From the NCBI RefSeq assembly GCF_900109545.1, contig NZ_FOAP01000016.1, positions 124,001-188,000 of the forward strand: a DNA stretch of 64,000 nt, written 5' to 3'. Below, in pieces: positions 1-8,467 of this stretch (position 1 is its first letter; every line of letters starts with the position of its first letter). The position numbers and the translations under genes were made by a program. The DNA comes from Stigmatella aurantiaca. GTDB taxonomy: Bacteria > Myxococcota > Myxococcia > Myxococcales > Myxococcaceae. Below the pieces are notes generated by a model. It saw nothing but the letters and a program-made list of their open reading frames with translations, did no database searches and was not told where the DNA came from.

Positions 1-328
1 GGGCTTCAACCGCCAGCCGTAGAGTTCCGCCAGCGACCGCTGCGTCCGGGTGTGCCCTGGCTCCAGCGCCAGCAGCGCCTTGCAGGCCACGATGGCGCGC
101 AGCAGCTGCCCGCCCCGCGCCCACGCCAGCGCCGCCTCTTCGTAGGCGGCCACGGCCTGCGCCTTGCGGCCGAGCCGTGCCAGGAGCGCGGCGACCTGCT
201 GGCGGCCCTCCCCATCCCCGGGCGCCGCGGCCACCAGCTTCTCGTACTCGGCGAGCGCCGCCTCCAGGTGGTCCAGCGCGATGAAGCGCGCCCCGCGCTG
301 GCGATGCTGCTGGAGCGTGTCCGTCGTC
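1..328 (-). CDS. TPR-repeat protein, C-terminus cut by window edge
   Basis: Reading leftward from an ATG at 328 gives 109 residues with no stop, so the C-terminus lies outside the window. The ATG is preceded by GGAGCGGGGG, a good ribosome binding site. The visible part is made of tetratricopeptide helix pairs (for example AQAVAAYEEAALAW, then a pair ending LLALEPGH, the usual TPR boundary). TPRs mediate protein-protein contacts. It starts 18 bases after the stop of the TPR/cyclic-nucleotide-domain gene at 347-1585 and is surely in the same operon. By analogy with that neighbour a cyclic-nucleotide-binding domain may follow beyond the edge, but this is not visible. Confidence 0.8.
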
Positions 329-346
329 ATCCCCCGCTCCTGCGCC

Positions 347-1585
347 TCACGTGCTGAGCGCGCGCACGCGCGCCGCGAGGTTCCGGGTGAAGAGCCGGTA
401 GATGCGCAGCGCCGCCCCGTCGTGCGTGTCCAGGTAGTGCTGGAAGCCCGCCCGGGTGATGCGCAGCGCCCGCACCGCCGTGCGCGCGCGCACCTGCGCC
501 GAGGTGAGGCCATCCTGGATGAGGGAGATTTCGCCCAGGTACGCCCCGGGCCCCAGGGTGTTGAGCCGCTTGGCGTCCTGCTCCGGGCCGCTGAACACGT
601 CCACCGTGCCCTCCAGCAGCACGAAGAGGCCCGAGCCCTGCGTGCCCTTCTCCAGCACCGTGGCCCCCTCGGGGATGAGCACCTGCTGCGCCACCCGGTA
701 CAGGTCCTTCATGTCGTCGAGCGACAGCTCGCCGAAGATGGGAATGGCCTTCAGGTAGCCGTAGCCACTGGTGGCCGAGGCCGGGCGGGCCACCTGCGGC
801 ACCGTGGAGGGCTGAGGGCTGGAGCCCGGCAGGCGCGCGAGCACCTCGTTGGCCTCCGTGTCCCGGCCCACCCGCTTGAGCAGCCGCGCCTGCTCGGCGA
901 GCACCGCGGGATCCGAGCGCGCATCCTCCGAGCCCCGCAGGGTGTCCACCAGCAGCGCCAGCGCCCGCCGCGTCTGCCCCTCGTGGTCCAGCAGGGTGCA
1001 GATGCGCAGCACGGAGTCCAGGTGCCGCGCATCGTCCACCGGCACCCCGCACAGCGCCTCCACCTCGGCGTGCACGTTGCCCAGCTCGCGGTACACCACC
1101 GCGGCCTCCAGCGGCCGGCCCAGGCGCGCCAGGCACTGCGCCATGGACTCGCGCGCCCCCAGGCCCCGGTACAGCTCCAGCGCCCGCTCCAGGGCCCCGC
1201 CCCGCTCCAGCGCCTCGGCGGCCCGGGCAATGTCCCCCGAGCGCAGGTAGGCCTCCGCGGCCTCCACCTGGTTGCCGCCCTGCTCATATAAGGATGCGGC
1301 CTCCGCCTCCGAGCCGCTGCCTTGCAGCAGCCGCGCCGCGCCGTTGAAGTCCCGCGCCCGCCGCAGCACCTCCACCAGCCCCTTGCGCTCCTCGACCGAG
1401 GCGGCCATGGCCTCGCGCAGCAGCCGCTCGCGCTGGGCGGCGCTCAGGTCCTCATAGAGCTGCACGGCCGTGTCCACCTCGCCCCGCATGGCGAGCCACT
1501 GGACCACCTGGTAGGCGCTTCCACCGGCCATGCCCACCCCCGCCCCATTCTCCAAGATGTCGACCTCCGCCACGGAATGCGCCAT
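347..1585 (-). CDS. TPR protein with C-terminal cyclic-nucleotide-binding-like domain
   Basis: 412 residues from the ATG at 1585, chosen over an upstream in-frame start because GAGGGA sits 7 bases ahead. Residues about 20-230 are TPR-like helical repeats (AASLYEQGGNQVEAAEAYLR type). Residues about 275-400 form a CRP-family beta-roll: KAIPIFGELSLDDM, GLFVLLEGTVDVF, then the phosphate-cassette region GAYLGEISLIQDGLTSAQVR. In CRP the cassette has an Arg just before Ser-Ala; here that position is Thr, so classical cAMP binding is doubtful. No DNA-binding domain follows, so it is probably a signal-responsive scaffold rather than a transcription factor. Cytoplasmic: no signal peptide or membrane segment. 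Leads an operon with the partial TPR gene. Confidence 0.85.
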   Translation of the reverse strand: MAHSVAEVDILENGAGVGMAGGSAYQVVQWLAMRGEVDTAVQLYEDLSAAQRERLLREAMAASVEERKGLVEVLRRARDFNGAARLLQGSGSEAEAASLYEQGGNQVEAAEAYLRSGDIARAAEALERGGALERALELYRGLGARESMAQCLARLGRPLEAAVVYRELGNVHAEVEALCGVPVDDARHLDSVLRICTLLDHEGQTRRALALLVDTLRGSEDARSDPAVLAEQARLLKRVGRDTEANEVLARLPGSSPQPSTVPQVARPASATSGYGYLKAIPIFGELSLDDMKDLYRVAQQVLIPEGATVLEKGTQGSGLFVLLEGTVDVFSGPEQDAKRLNTLGPGAYLGEISLIQDGLTSAQVRARTAVRALRITRAGFQHYLDTHDGAALRIYRLFTRNLAARVRALST

Positions 1586-1710
1586 GTCGAGTCCCTCGCT
1601 GTCCTGAACGGTCGGAGGCCATCTGACCCACACACCTACATCGGCCAACAGGGCAGCAAGCTAGCACAGCCCTTCGCGCGCGGAAGGACATGGCACGGCC
1701 CGCGGCCGGC

Positions 1711-2415
1711 TCAGGACTCGGGCGCGAAGAGGAGGAAGTACTGGTGGGGAAGAAAGCCGTGTGAGGCCGTTTGCCTGTAGCCGGCGGTCCCCAGTTCCTC
1801 GCGGACCTGCTCCGGCGCCAGCTTGTGCGCATCCGGCGGGCCCACGGGCTGGCCCTTGCGGTAGTCGATGATGGCCAGGCGCCCGCGCGGCGTGAGCGAC
1901 GCCTGGAGCTTGCGGAAGTACGCCACCCGGTCCTCGATATGATGGTAGGTGTCCACCACCAGCACCAGGTCCACCGGCTCGGGCAGCTTCGCGTCCCCGG
2001 GCTCGCCGAGCACCGGGACGAGGTGGGCCAGCCCCTCGCGCCGGGCCCGCTCGCCCAGGTAGCGCGCCATGTCCGGCTCGATGTCCACGCCGAACACGCG
2101 CCCCTGCGGCACGGCCCTCGCCAGCCGCACGGCGAAGTAGCCGGTGGCCGAGCCGAGATCCGCCACCTTCGCATCCGGGGGCAGCGCGAGCGCGGCGATG
2201 ACCTCGTCCGGCTTCTGCCACGCATCGCGCTCCGGGTCCTCGAAGCGCCCGGCCCACACCTCCGCCTTCTCGAAGCGGTGGGGCATGCCGCCGGCGTGCG
2301 CTGGAGCGTGCCCCTCGGGGGAATGATGCCCCGGCGCGGCGTGGGGCTCCCCGGCGGGAGCATGGGCACAGGCGCCCGCGGCGAGCATCATCAGCACAGG
2401 GAAGGCTTTCGGCAT
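1711..2415 (-). CDS. Lipoprotein class I SAM-dependent methyltransferase
   Basis: 234 residues from the ATG at 2415, preceded by AGGAGGAGTCC. The N-terminus is a lipoprotein signal with lipobox LAAGAC, then a His-rich linker. The rest is a Rossmann methyltransferase: motif I VADLGSATGYFAV (residues about 91-103), the acidic residue after strand 2 in VFGVDIEPDM, DLVLVVDTYHHIED and a C-terminal LAIIDYRKG strand. Exported methyltransferases of this type are common in proteobacteria and their substrates are mostly unknown. It is transcribed away from the 2499 operon across an 83-base divergent region and is separated by 125 bases from the next minus-strand gene, so it is probably its own unit. 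Substrate not predictable. Confidence 0.85.
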   Translation of the reverse strand: MPKAFPVLMMLAAGACAHAPAGEPHAAPGHHSPEGHAPAHAGGMPHRFEKAEVWAGRFEDPERDAWQKPDEVIAALALPPDAKVADLGSATGYFAVRLARAVPQGRVFGVDIEPDMARYLGERARREGLAHLVPVLGEPGDAKLPEPVDLVLVVDTYHHIEDRVAYFRKLQASLTPRGRLAIIDYRKGQPVGPPDAHKLAPEQVREELGTAGYRQTASHGFLPHQYFLLFAPES

Positions 2416-2498
2416 GGACTCCTCCTGAAGGGACGGGCGGCCATTCTCGGGGTATCCTCGCGGCGGGTCGAGGCAGTCGTTGGTGGGGGCCTTCCGCG

Positions 2499-3779
2499 AT
2501 GAAGACACGCTTGTTGCTGCCCTGGGTGGGACTGCTGGCGCTCCCGGCACTCTCCGCCTGGGCACACCTGGGCTTGCCGGAGACCTCCAACGTCACCCTG
2601 CGCCGGGAGCACCCGGAGCACATGCTTGTCGGCGCCTCGTTCGGCGCCGTCATCTCGCTCGACAGCGGGCAGTCGTGGCGGTGGATCTGCCCCGAGGGCA
2701 TGGAGATCGGCGCCTGGCGGCCGGAGCGCTACTTCTGGCTGAAGGGCGGGGACATCCTGGCCGCGACGGGCGGCGCCCTGGTCCGCTCGAGGGATAACGG
2801 CTGCACCTGGGCCACGGACCCCTCCTTCAAGGAGACCTGGGTCACGGGCCTCGCCGTGCACCCCACGGACGAGCGCGAGCTGTTCGTCTCCACGGGCAGG
2901 CCCACCACCGGCAACAGCCTCTACCGCTCCGAGGATGGGGGCGCGAGCTGGACGCCCCTGCTGCCGCCCAGCCCGGACATCCGCTACTCCGCCATCCACC
3001 AGGCCTCCGCCCAGCCCCGCCGCCTCTACGCCTCCGGCCAGCAGGGCCAGGAGATGTTCCTGTCGCGCAGCGACGACGGAGGGCAGAGCTGGACCCGGCT
3101 ACCGCAGCCCTTCCCCCAGCTCGTGCGCCCCTACAACCTCATCCTGATGCGCGTGAACGAGGCGTCCCCGGACCGGCTCTGGGTGCAGGTGTCCGCGCAG
3201 GGCCTCACCCACATCTTCGAGAGCCAGGATGGGGGCGCCACGCTGACGCCGCTGATGGAGCTCCCCGACGTGCTCGTGGGCGTGGAGGCCTCGGCGGACG
3301 GCGACACCGTGTGGGCCGCGACCCCCGTCTACCTCTACCGCGCGCGGCAGGGCGAGCCCACCGCCCTCCTGCACCGCCCCGAGGGCAATGCCTGCGCCAC
3401 GCGGGTGGGGGACACGCTGTACGCGTGCGGCTCGAGCTGGGTGCACACCTGGGCCCTGGCGCGCAGCCAGGACGAGGGCAACACGTGGGAGCCCCTCTTC
3501 GGACTCTCCACCCTTCAGGGCGCGCACCAGTGCGCCGAGGGGACGCCCGTCCAGCGGACCTGTCCGCAGCGCTGGCCCCAGCTCGCCGAGCTGTTCGGCG
3601 CGCCCGTTCCCCCGCCCCCCGAGCCTCCGCCCACGGACGCGGGCCTCCCCGAGCCCTTGCCCGAGACACCGTCCAAGAAGGGGTGCGGCGCCGCGGCCGG
3701 GCCCGCCCTCGTTCCGCTGGTGCTGCTGACCCTCGCCGCGCTCCGGCCCCGCCGGCGGCGCACTTCCTGGAGCCCCTGA
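2499..3779 (+). CDS. Asp-box (BNR) beta-propeller surface protein with MYXO-CTERM tail
   Basis: 426 residues. Signal peptide (MKTRLLLPWVGLLALPALSAWA). Six Asp-box turns S-x-D-x-G-x-[ST]-[WL] are visible: SLDSGQSW, SRDNGCTW, SEDGGASW, SDDGGQSW, SQDGGATL and SQDEGNTW, the pattern of sialidase/sortilin-type propellers. None of the sialidase catalytic Arg triad context is recognisable, so a binding or scaffold role is more likely than hydrolysis. After a Pro-rich linker the C-terminus is a MYXO-CTERM sorting signal: GCGA motif, hydrophobic segment, then Arg-rich RPRRRR, expected to be processed for outer-surface anchoring. First gene of a four-gene operon; the next ATG is two bases after its stop. 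Confidence 0.85.
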   Translation: MKTRLLLPWVGLLALPALSAWAHLGLPETSNVTLRREHPEHMLVGASFGAVISLDSGQSWRWICPEGMEIGAWRPERYFWLKGGDILAATGGALVRSRDNGCTWATDPSFKETWVTGLAVHPTDERELFVSTGRPTTGNSLYRSEDGGASWTPLLPPSPDIRYSAIHQASAQPRRLYASGQQGQEMFLSRSDDGGQSWTRLPQPFPQLVRPYNLILMRVNEASPDRLWVQVSAQGLTHIFESQDGGATLTPLMELPDVLVGVEASADGDTVWAATPVYLYRARQGEPTALLHRPEGNACATRVGDTLYACGSSWVHTWALARSQDEGNTWEPLFGLSTLQGAHQCAEGTPVQRTCPQRWPQLAELFGAPVPPPPEPPPTDAGLPEPLPETPSKKGCGAAAGPALVPLVLLTLAALRPRRRRTSWSP

Positions 3780-3781
3780 CC

Positions 3782-4411
3782 ATGACGATGAGCGTTCGCG
3801 TTCTGTGGAGTGCCTGCGCGTCTCTGCTGCTGCTCACCTCCGCCTGCGGCGAGGACAGCCAGGTCCCCGCGTGCGGGGAGCCGCTCTATGGCGGCTCCGC
3901 CACGGACGAGGCGTGGATGACGATGACGGACGCGGCGAAGAAGCCCAAGGACACCTCGCAAGCGGTGACGGTGGACGCGCCCTCCGAGGGACAAACCTTC
4001 GCCGCCGATGCGGCCCCGCCCCGCTTCACCTGGACCCCGCCCATCTCCTCCCGGACGGCGCCCCTCTCGCCGGTCCGCCACGCCCAGGCCCATCCCCGCC
4101 GCACGCCGGGGCCGCTGGCGTGGCTGGGCAACCTGCTGATTCCCACCGCCGAGGCGCACCTGCCGCCCTACACGGGCTACATCTATTGGGTGCAGGTGAC
4201 GATGCCGGGCAGCCAGTGTCCCGTGAACGTGCTCACCTCGGAGCTGGCCTGGCAGGTGGACGCCGGGTCCTGGAAGACGATGGGCACGGCGGCCGGGAAG
4301 GACCTCTCGCTCCAGGTGACGAGCGCCTACCTCCTGGAGAACCGCATCAAGGAAGGCCCCTTCCGCCAGGAGACGCCCCGGACGTTCCGCCGGGAGGCCG
4401 CCACCCCATGA
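3782..4411 (+). CDS. Lipoprotein of unknown function (cytochrome operon)
   Basis: 209 residues from the ATG at 3782, two bases after the previous stop. Lipoprotein signal ends in LLLLTSAC-GED. The mature part has a Pro/Thr-rich stretch (SEGQTFAADAAPPRFTWTPP) typical of the first strand of Ig-like or fibronectin-like folds, a linker containing AEAHLPPYTGYIYWVQV, and a Cys pair. No enzyme motif is visible. Its stop overlaps the next ATG (ATGA at 4408-4411), so it is translationally coupled to the beta-propeller lipoprotein. Role inferred only from context: a periplasmic or outer-membrane partner of the propeller and cytochrome. Confidence 0.75.
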   Translation: MTMSVRVLWSACASLLLLTSACGEDSQVPACGEPLYGGSATDEAWMTMTDAAKKPKDTSQAVTVDAPSEGQTFAADAAPPRFTWTPPISSRTAPLSPVRHAQAHPRRTPGPLAWLGNLLIPTAEAHLPPYTGYIYWVQVTMPGSQCPVNVLTSELAWQVDAGSWKTMGTAAGKDLSLQVTSAYLLENRIKEGPFRQETPRTFRREAATP

Positions 4412-5655
4412 GCCGCCTCCACCGCGCAGGGCTGCTCCTCGCCTCGCTCGCGCTGGGCGCCTGCCAGCAGGACGACGGCTCGGGGCCGCTGGTGATTCCC
4501 GAGCTGGACTACGGCACCGATGCGCCCTGGCACCCGGCCACGCCCCTGCCACCACCGGGCCCGCTGGGGCGCGCCCTCATCACCAACAGCAAGGAGGACA
4601 CGCTCAGCCTGCTGGACCTGGACACCGTGGGCGCGGCGGACTGGGGCGAGCGGGCCCGCATCCCGGTGGGGCTCAACCCCGTGGAGCTGGAGGGGCCGCA
4701 CCACGCCGCCGTCTCCCCGGACGGCGCCTTCTACTACGTGGGCATCTCCCACTACGTGGAGGGGGGCAGTGGCGAGGGGCCGCACGGCTCGCACGGCACC
4801 GGCACCGTGGATGGCTACAGCCTGAAGATGGATGCGCGCACCCACCGGCTCGTGGGCTCGGTGCGCGTGGACCGCAACCCCGGGGACCTCATCCTCGGCC
4901 CCGGCGGCCGGACGCTGTACCAGACCCACTTCGACGTGCTGCGCATCTCCGAGGTGTTCCAGCGGGGTGGCACCGAGCAGGAGATGTCCGCGCGCCTGGC
5001 CATCGTCGACACCCAGACGATGAGCCGCCAGGCCATGGTGCCGGTGTGCCCCGCGCCCCACGCGGTCCGCCTCTCGCCGGAGGGCCGCCGTGCGTACATC
5101 GCCTGTTACTCGGACGAGGTGGCCGTGGTGGACCTGGTGGCCCCGGACCACCCCGTCACGCGGGTGAAGGTCGCCGCCAACGCGGGCTCCGCCGTCGCCC
5201 CGAGGCACGAGCCCTACGCGCTCACCGTCTCCCCCACCACGGGCGGGGTGTGGATCAGCTCCCTGCGGAGCCGCTCGGTGCAGTACCTGGACCCGGAGAC
5301 GCTCACCGTGGACCCCTCGCGCACCGTCTACCTCGGTGGGCCACCGCTGTTCGGCGCCTTCCGCTCGGACGGGAACCTCCTTTATATGCCCTACCAGCGG
5401 GAGGACGCGCTCGCGCTCGTGGACCCCGCCACAGGGACCGTGCTGCGCGAGATTCCCCTGGCCCCCAGCGGGTGCCTCAACGCCCACCAGGTGGAGCTGC
5501 TGCCCGGGGGCGCGCTCGGGCTCGTCGTCTGCGAGGGCGACCATGAGGGCCCCGGCACGCTGCACGTGGTGGACCTCCGGGAGGAGAAGGTGGTGAAGAC
5601 GGTGGAGGTGGGCATCTTCCCGGACTCGGTGGCCCTCCTCCGGGGGGCGCCATGA
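4408..5655 (+). CDS. YncE/YVTN-like beta-propeller lipoprotein
   Basis: 415 residues. Lipoprotein signal with lipobox SLALGAC-QQD. The mature protein is a repeated-strand beta-propeller of the YncE/YVTN type: blades such as RALITNSKEDTLSLLDLDT, HHAAVSPDGAFYYVG, HAVRLSPEGRRAYIACYSD and VVDLREEKVVKTVEVG. Proteins of this class are often found beside c-type cytochromes, but a cofactor site is not obvious here. A His/Gly-rich loop (GEGPHGSHGTGTVDG) could bind metal, which is speculative. Start and stop both overlap neighbours by four bases (ATGA at 4408 and 5652), tying it to the operon. Confidence 0.8.
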   Translation: MSRLHRAGLLLASLALGACQQDDGSGPLVIPELDYGTDAPWHPATPLPPPGPLGRALITNSKEDTLSLLDLDTVGAADWGERARIPVGLNPVELEGPHHAAVSPDGAFYYVGISHYVEGGSGEGPHGSHGTGTVDGYSLKMDARTHRLVGSVRVDRNPGDLILGPGGRTLYQTHFDVLRISEVFQRGGTEQEMSARLAIVDTQTMSRQAMVPVCPAPHAVRLSPEGRRAYIACYSDEVAVVDLVAPDHPVTRVKVAANAGSAVAPRHEPYALTVSPTTGGVWISSLRSRSVQYLDPETLTVDPSRTVYLGGPPLFGAFRSDGNLLYMPYQREDALALVDPATGTVLREIPLAPSGCLNAHQVELLPGGALGLVVCEGDHEGPGTLHVVDLREEKVVKTVEVGIFPDSVALLRGAP

Positions 5656-6353
5656 GGGGGGCCCTCTGGCTGGTGGGGCTGCTGGCCGTGGGCTGCGGCG
5701 AGTCCACCGAGCCGGCGGCGGACTTCGGCGAGGCGCTGTTCCAGGACGCCCGGCTCTCGGAGAGCCAGTACAACCGCTTCTCGTGCGCCACGTGCCACGC
5801 CCCCACGCCCACGCCCCCGGCGGGACGGGTGCTGGCGGGCCACACCCTGCACAACGCGGCGTTCCGGCCGAGCTGGTGGGGCGGCTACGAGACCCAGCTC
5901 CTGGACGCGGTGAACTTCTGCTACGTGCACTTCATGCGCGGCGTGAGCCCGCTGACGCCCGAGGAGCCGAAGTCCCGGGCGCTCTACGAGTACCTCGTGC
6001 GCATCAGCCCGGACCCGCAGGCCCCCGCGCTGCCCTTCACCGTGGTGAAGGACATCCGGGAGGTGCCACGCGGCACGGGGAGCCGGGGCGCCGAGGTCTA
6101 CCGCGCCGCCTGCCAGGACTGCCACGGCGAGCCCCACACCGGCAAAGGGCGCCTCACGGAGCGGGCCTCCGTGCTCCCCGAGGTGGTGCGGGACTACGAC
6201 ACCCTGTTTCCGGGCGTGCCCAAGTCCCTCGTCGTCATCGAGAAGGTCCGCCACGGCCAGTTCTTCGGCGTGGGCGGCAACATGCCGCCCTACAGCCTGG
6301 AGGCCCTCTCGGACGAGGACCTGGGGGCGCTGCTTGCCTTCCTGGAGCTGTAG
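5652..6353 (+). CDS. Diheme c-type cytochrome lipoprotein
   Basis: 233 residues. Lipoprotein signal with lipobox LLAVGC-GES. Two covalent heme sites of the CxxCH type are visible: CATCH near residue 47 and CQDCH near residue 156. MPPYS near the C-terminus is the usual cytochrome c MPPY context for an axial Met ligand of the second heme. The arrangement resembles the di-domain cytochromes of cytochrome c peroxidase/MauG relatives or of SoxA-like carriers, but it is shorter than MauG and the first domain is divergent. Last gene of the operon, overlapping the propeller gene. Likely passes electrons on the periplasmic or outer-membrane face. Confidence 0.88.
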   Translation: MRGALWLVGLLAVGCGESTEPAADFGEALFQDARLSESQYNRFSCATCHAPTPTPPAGRVLAGHTLHNAAFRPSWWGGYETQLLDAVNFCYVHFMRGVSPLTPEEPKSRALYEYLVRISPDPQAPALPFTVVKDIREVPRGTGSRGAEVYRAACQDCHGEPHTGKGRLTERASVLPEVVRDYDTLFPGVPKSLVVIEKVRHGQFFGVGGNMPPYSLEALSDEDLGALLAFLEL

Positions 6354-6422
6354 TGGGGGGCCGTGAACGCTCGCGGCCCCAGGGGCTGTGAAAGGGCGGT
6401 CATCCCGCTTAACCTGAAGCCC

Positions 6423-7169
6423 ATGAGCTCGCCGCCGGGCACGCAGCTCACGCTCTTCGACGTGCCGGAACTCCCCCCGCTGGAGTCCCGGAAGCTGCCC
6501 TCGCGCGCCGAGTCCTTCCCCCAGGCGGCCCGGCTCGCCCGCCAGCTCTCGGAGCGGCTGGGCGCTCCGGTCCACCTCACGCTCACCGACAACCGCGCCA
6601 CGTTGATCAGCTTCCGCCGCCACGCGCAGGCGGTGCGGCTGCGCGCCCACCACCTCTTCCTGGACGCGCCCGAGGCCGTGGTGCAGGCCATGGCGGACTT
6701 CGTGCGGGGCGATGCGGGCGCCCGCTACCGGCTGGAGGACCATGCCCGGCAGCACCAGACGCAGGTGCGGCGCACGCGCCAGCCCGGCGCCCCGCTGAAG
6801 GCGCGCGGCCGGTGCTTCGACCTGCGCGCCATCTACCAGCGCCTCAACACCACCTACTTCGACGGGCGTCTCCAGGCGGACATCGGCTGGGCCCGGCGCC
6901 CGGGCCAGAAGCGGCGGAAGACCATCCTGCTGGCGGGGTACGACGCCCGGCTGAGGGAGGTGCGCGTGCACCCGGCGCTGGATGAACCCCACGTGCCTGC
7001 CTTCGTGGTGGAGGCGGTGGTGTTCCACGCCATGCTGCACCAGCTGTTTCCCGCGGAAGCCGGGGGGGCGCACCCGCCGGAGTTCCACGAGCGCGAGCGG
7101 GCGTTCCCCCTGATGGAGGCCGCCCAACGTTGGCAGCGCGAACACCTGCGCTCGCTGTTGAGGAGTTGA
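6423..7169 (+). CDS. SprT-like protein with altered zinc motif
   Basis: 248 residues from the ATG at 6423; a GTG at 6363 would add 20 residues that look non-coding. From about residue 130 it follows the SprT/Spartan layout: DLRAIYQRLNTTYFDGRL, IGWARR, ILLAGYDARLREVRVHPALD and a metal site. The expected HExxH is HAMLH (residues 202-206): both His are present but the catalytic Glu is Ala. A third ligand could be the His of GGAHPPEFH. SprT-family proteins are zinc proteins linked to DNA-protein crosslink repair; without the Glu, proteolysis is unlikely. Intracellular. Possibly cotranscribed with the DUF2203 gene 68 bases downstream. Confidence 0.75.
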   Translation: MSSPPGTQLTLFDVPELPPLESRKLPSRAESFPQAARLARQLSERLGAPVHLTLTDNRATLISFRRHAQAVRLRAHHLFLDAPEAVVQAMADFVRGDAGARYRLEDHARQHQTQVRRTRQPGAPLKARGRCFDLRAIYQRLNTTYFDGRLQADIGWARRPGQKRRKTILLAGYDARLREVRVHPALDEPHVPAFVVEAVVFHAMLHQLFPAEAGGAHPPEFHERERAFPLMEAAQRWQREHLRSLLRS

Positions 7170-7237
7170 ACCTCCGGGGGCCCCTGTACCCACGGCCCTT
7201 GGCGTCCCAGGGGCAGGCCCATGCATGCTGGGCGGGC

Positions 7238-7645
7238 ATGCGCTACTTCGGCGTGGATGAGGCGAACAGGGTGGTGCCCCTGCTCACCCGGACCTTCGAG
7301 AAGGTCCGGCCATGGGTCTCTCGCGCGCAGGAGCTCTCCAAGGAGCTGGAGGCCTTGAAGGGCCAGGGCAAGCGCGATGCCTTCACGGAGACACTTCAGG
7401 AGCAGCACGCCCGGCTGCTCGAGCAGATCCGCACCGAGCTCCACCCCCTCCAGGAGATGGGCATCGAGGTGAAGACCGCCGATGGGCTGGTGGACTTCCA
7501 CGCCCTGCTGGGCGGACGCACCGTCTACCTGTGCTGGCGCTACGGCGAGACGGCCGTGGGCCACTGGCACGAGCTGGACACGGGCTTCGCGGGGCGCCAG
7601 CGCATCGAGGACCCCGAGGCCTTCACCCCCACCTACCTGAGCTGA
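7238..7645 (+). CDS. DUF2203 family protein
   Basis: 135 residues from the ATG at 7238 (MRYFGVDEANRVVPLL). The N-terminal 'F-x-x-x-E-A-N-x-x-x-P-x-L' signature, a long charged helix (RAQELSKELEAL) and the C-terminal segment VYLCWRYGE...GHWHELDTGFAGRQ are those of the DUF2203 family. The family has no established biochemical function; the conserved Trp, His and Glu cluster suggests a ligand site. Small, soluble, cytoplasmic. Converges with the 7653-8258 gene, seven bases apart. Confidence 0.8.
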   Translation: MRYFGVDEANRVVPLLTRTFEKVRPWVSRAQELSKELEALKGQGKRDAFTETLQEQHARLLEQIRTELHPLQEMGIEVKTADGLVDFHALLGGRTVYLCWRYGETAVGHWHELDTGFAGRQRIEDPEAFTPTYLS

Positions 7646-7652
7646 GCGCGCC

Positions 7653-8258
7653 TCACGGGGTGCCGATGCCCTTGCGCAAGAGCCCCAGCTTGTTGCGCGC
7701 CGAAAGAATCTGCTGGCGCAGGGACTCGGCCTGCCGGCCCACGTCGGCGAAGTCCTGCGTCTCGGCCTGCTCGACGACGGCCCGGGCCTCCTCCGCCACC
7801 TGCCCCATGCGCTCCTGGAGCCCCTCCAGGGCCTGGTGCAGCGCGGCGTTGTGCTCCTCGCCCTGCGCCTGGGCGCGCTGCACGGCGAACTCCTGCATCC
7901 GCTGGTTGAGCTCCGCGGCGCTCTGGCCCAGGGCGCCGTAGCGCTCCAGCAGCGACTTGAACAGCTCGGCGCGCTCCTGCAGGTGCAGGGCGTGCGCGTT
8001 GACGGAGTCGGCCTCCTGCTGCTGGCGGTCGCGCGTCCTGGCCACCGCGGCCACCAGCGCGCTCACGCTCGCGTTGAGCACCCCATCCTGCTCGGCCACG
8101 TCCCGGAGCAGCTTGGAGGCGCGCTCCAGACTCTTCTCCGAGTTCAGCGGCGAGCGGCGGAACTGGTCCGACAGCGACTCGAAGCGGCGCAACTGGGCCT
8201 CCAGGGCTTCGGCGGCCGAGGTCAGCTCGGAAGAGGGCGGCTTGTCACGCTTGCTCAT
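7653..8258 (-). CDS. Coiled-coil protein of unknown function
   Basis: 201 residues from the ATG at 8258 (MSKRDKPPSS); an upstream extension is Pro/Arg-rich and looks untranslated. Nearly the whole chain is predicted alpha-helix with heptad spacing (AAEALEAQLRRFESLSDQF, LHLQERAELFKSLLERYGAL, EEARAVVEQAETQDF). No signal peptide, membrane segment or enzyme motif. The shape resembles methyl-accepting signalling helices or filament-associated coiled coils, but no hairpin-tip signature is present. Function not assigned. It diverges from the NmrA-like gene across 209 bases. Confidence 0.7.
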   Translation of the reverse strand: MSKRDKPPSSELTSAAEALEAQLRRFESLSDQFRRSPLNSEKSLERASKLLRDVAEQDGVLNASVSALVAAVARTRDRQQQEADSVNAHALHLQERAELFKSLLERYGALGQSAAELNQRMQEFAVQRAQAQGEEHNAALHQALEGLQERMGQVAEEARAVVEQAETQDFADVGRQAESLRQQILSARNKLGLLRKGIGTP

Positions 8259-8467
8259 AGGGAAACGACCATGGCATGGCCCACGGGCCTTGCCACGCCC
8301 AGAAGCCGCCGCCGGCCCCCTTTCCGTTGCACGGTGGACGGCGCGGGCAAGGGGCCCGGCCCGCCCCTCCGCGCCGCCTGGCTGCCCTCCACCCGGGCGC
8401 GGGCCATGTGCTCGCGACGATGACACGGCGAGTCCAACTTACGGGACAGGGATTGGGGAGGAACCAC

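Noticed and set aside
164-1291. Long plus-strand frame across the CNBD gene
   Set aside because: Arg/His/Pro-rich shadow without any domain; the minus-strand TPR-CNBD protein is clear.
1586-1710. CCTTC/GAAGG short stem in the gap before the CNBD gene
   Set aside because: Only five pairs and GC-rich surroundings; not distinguishable from chance.
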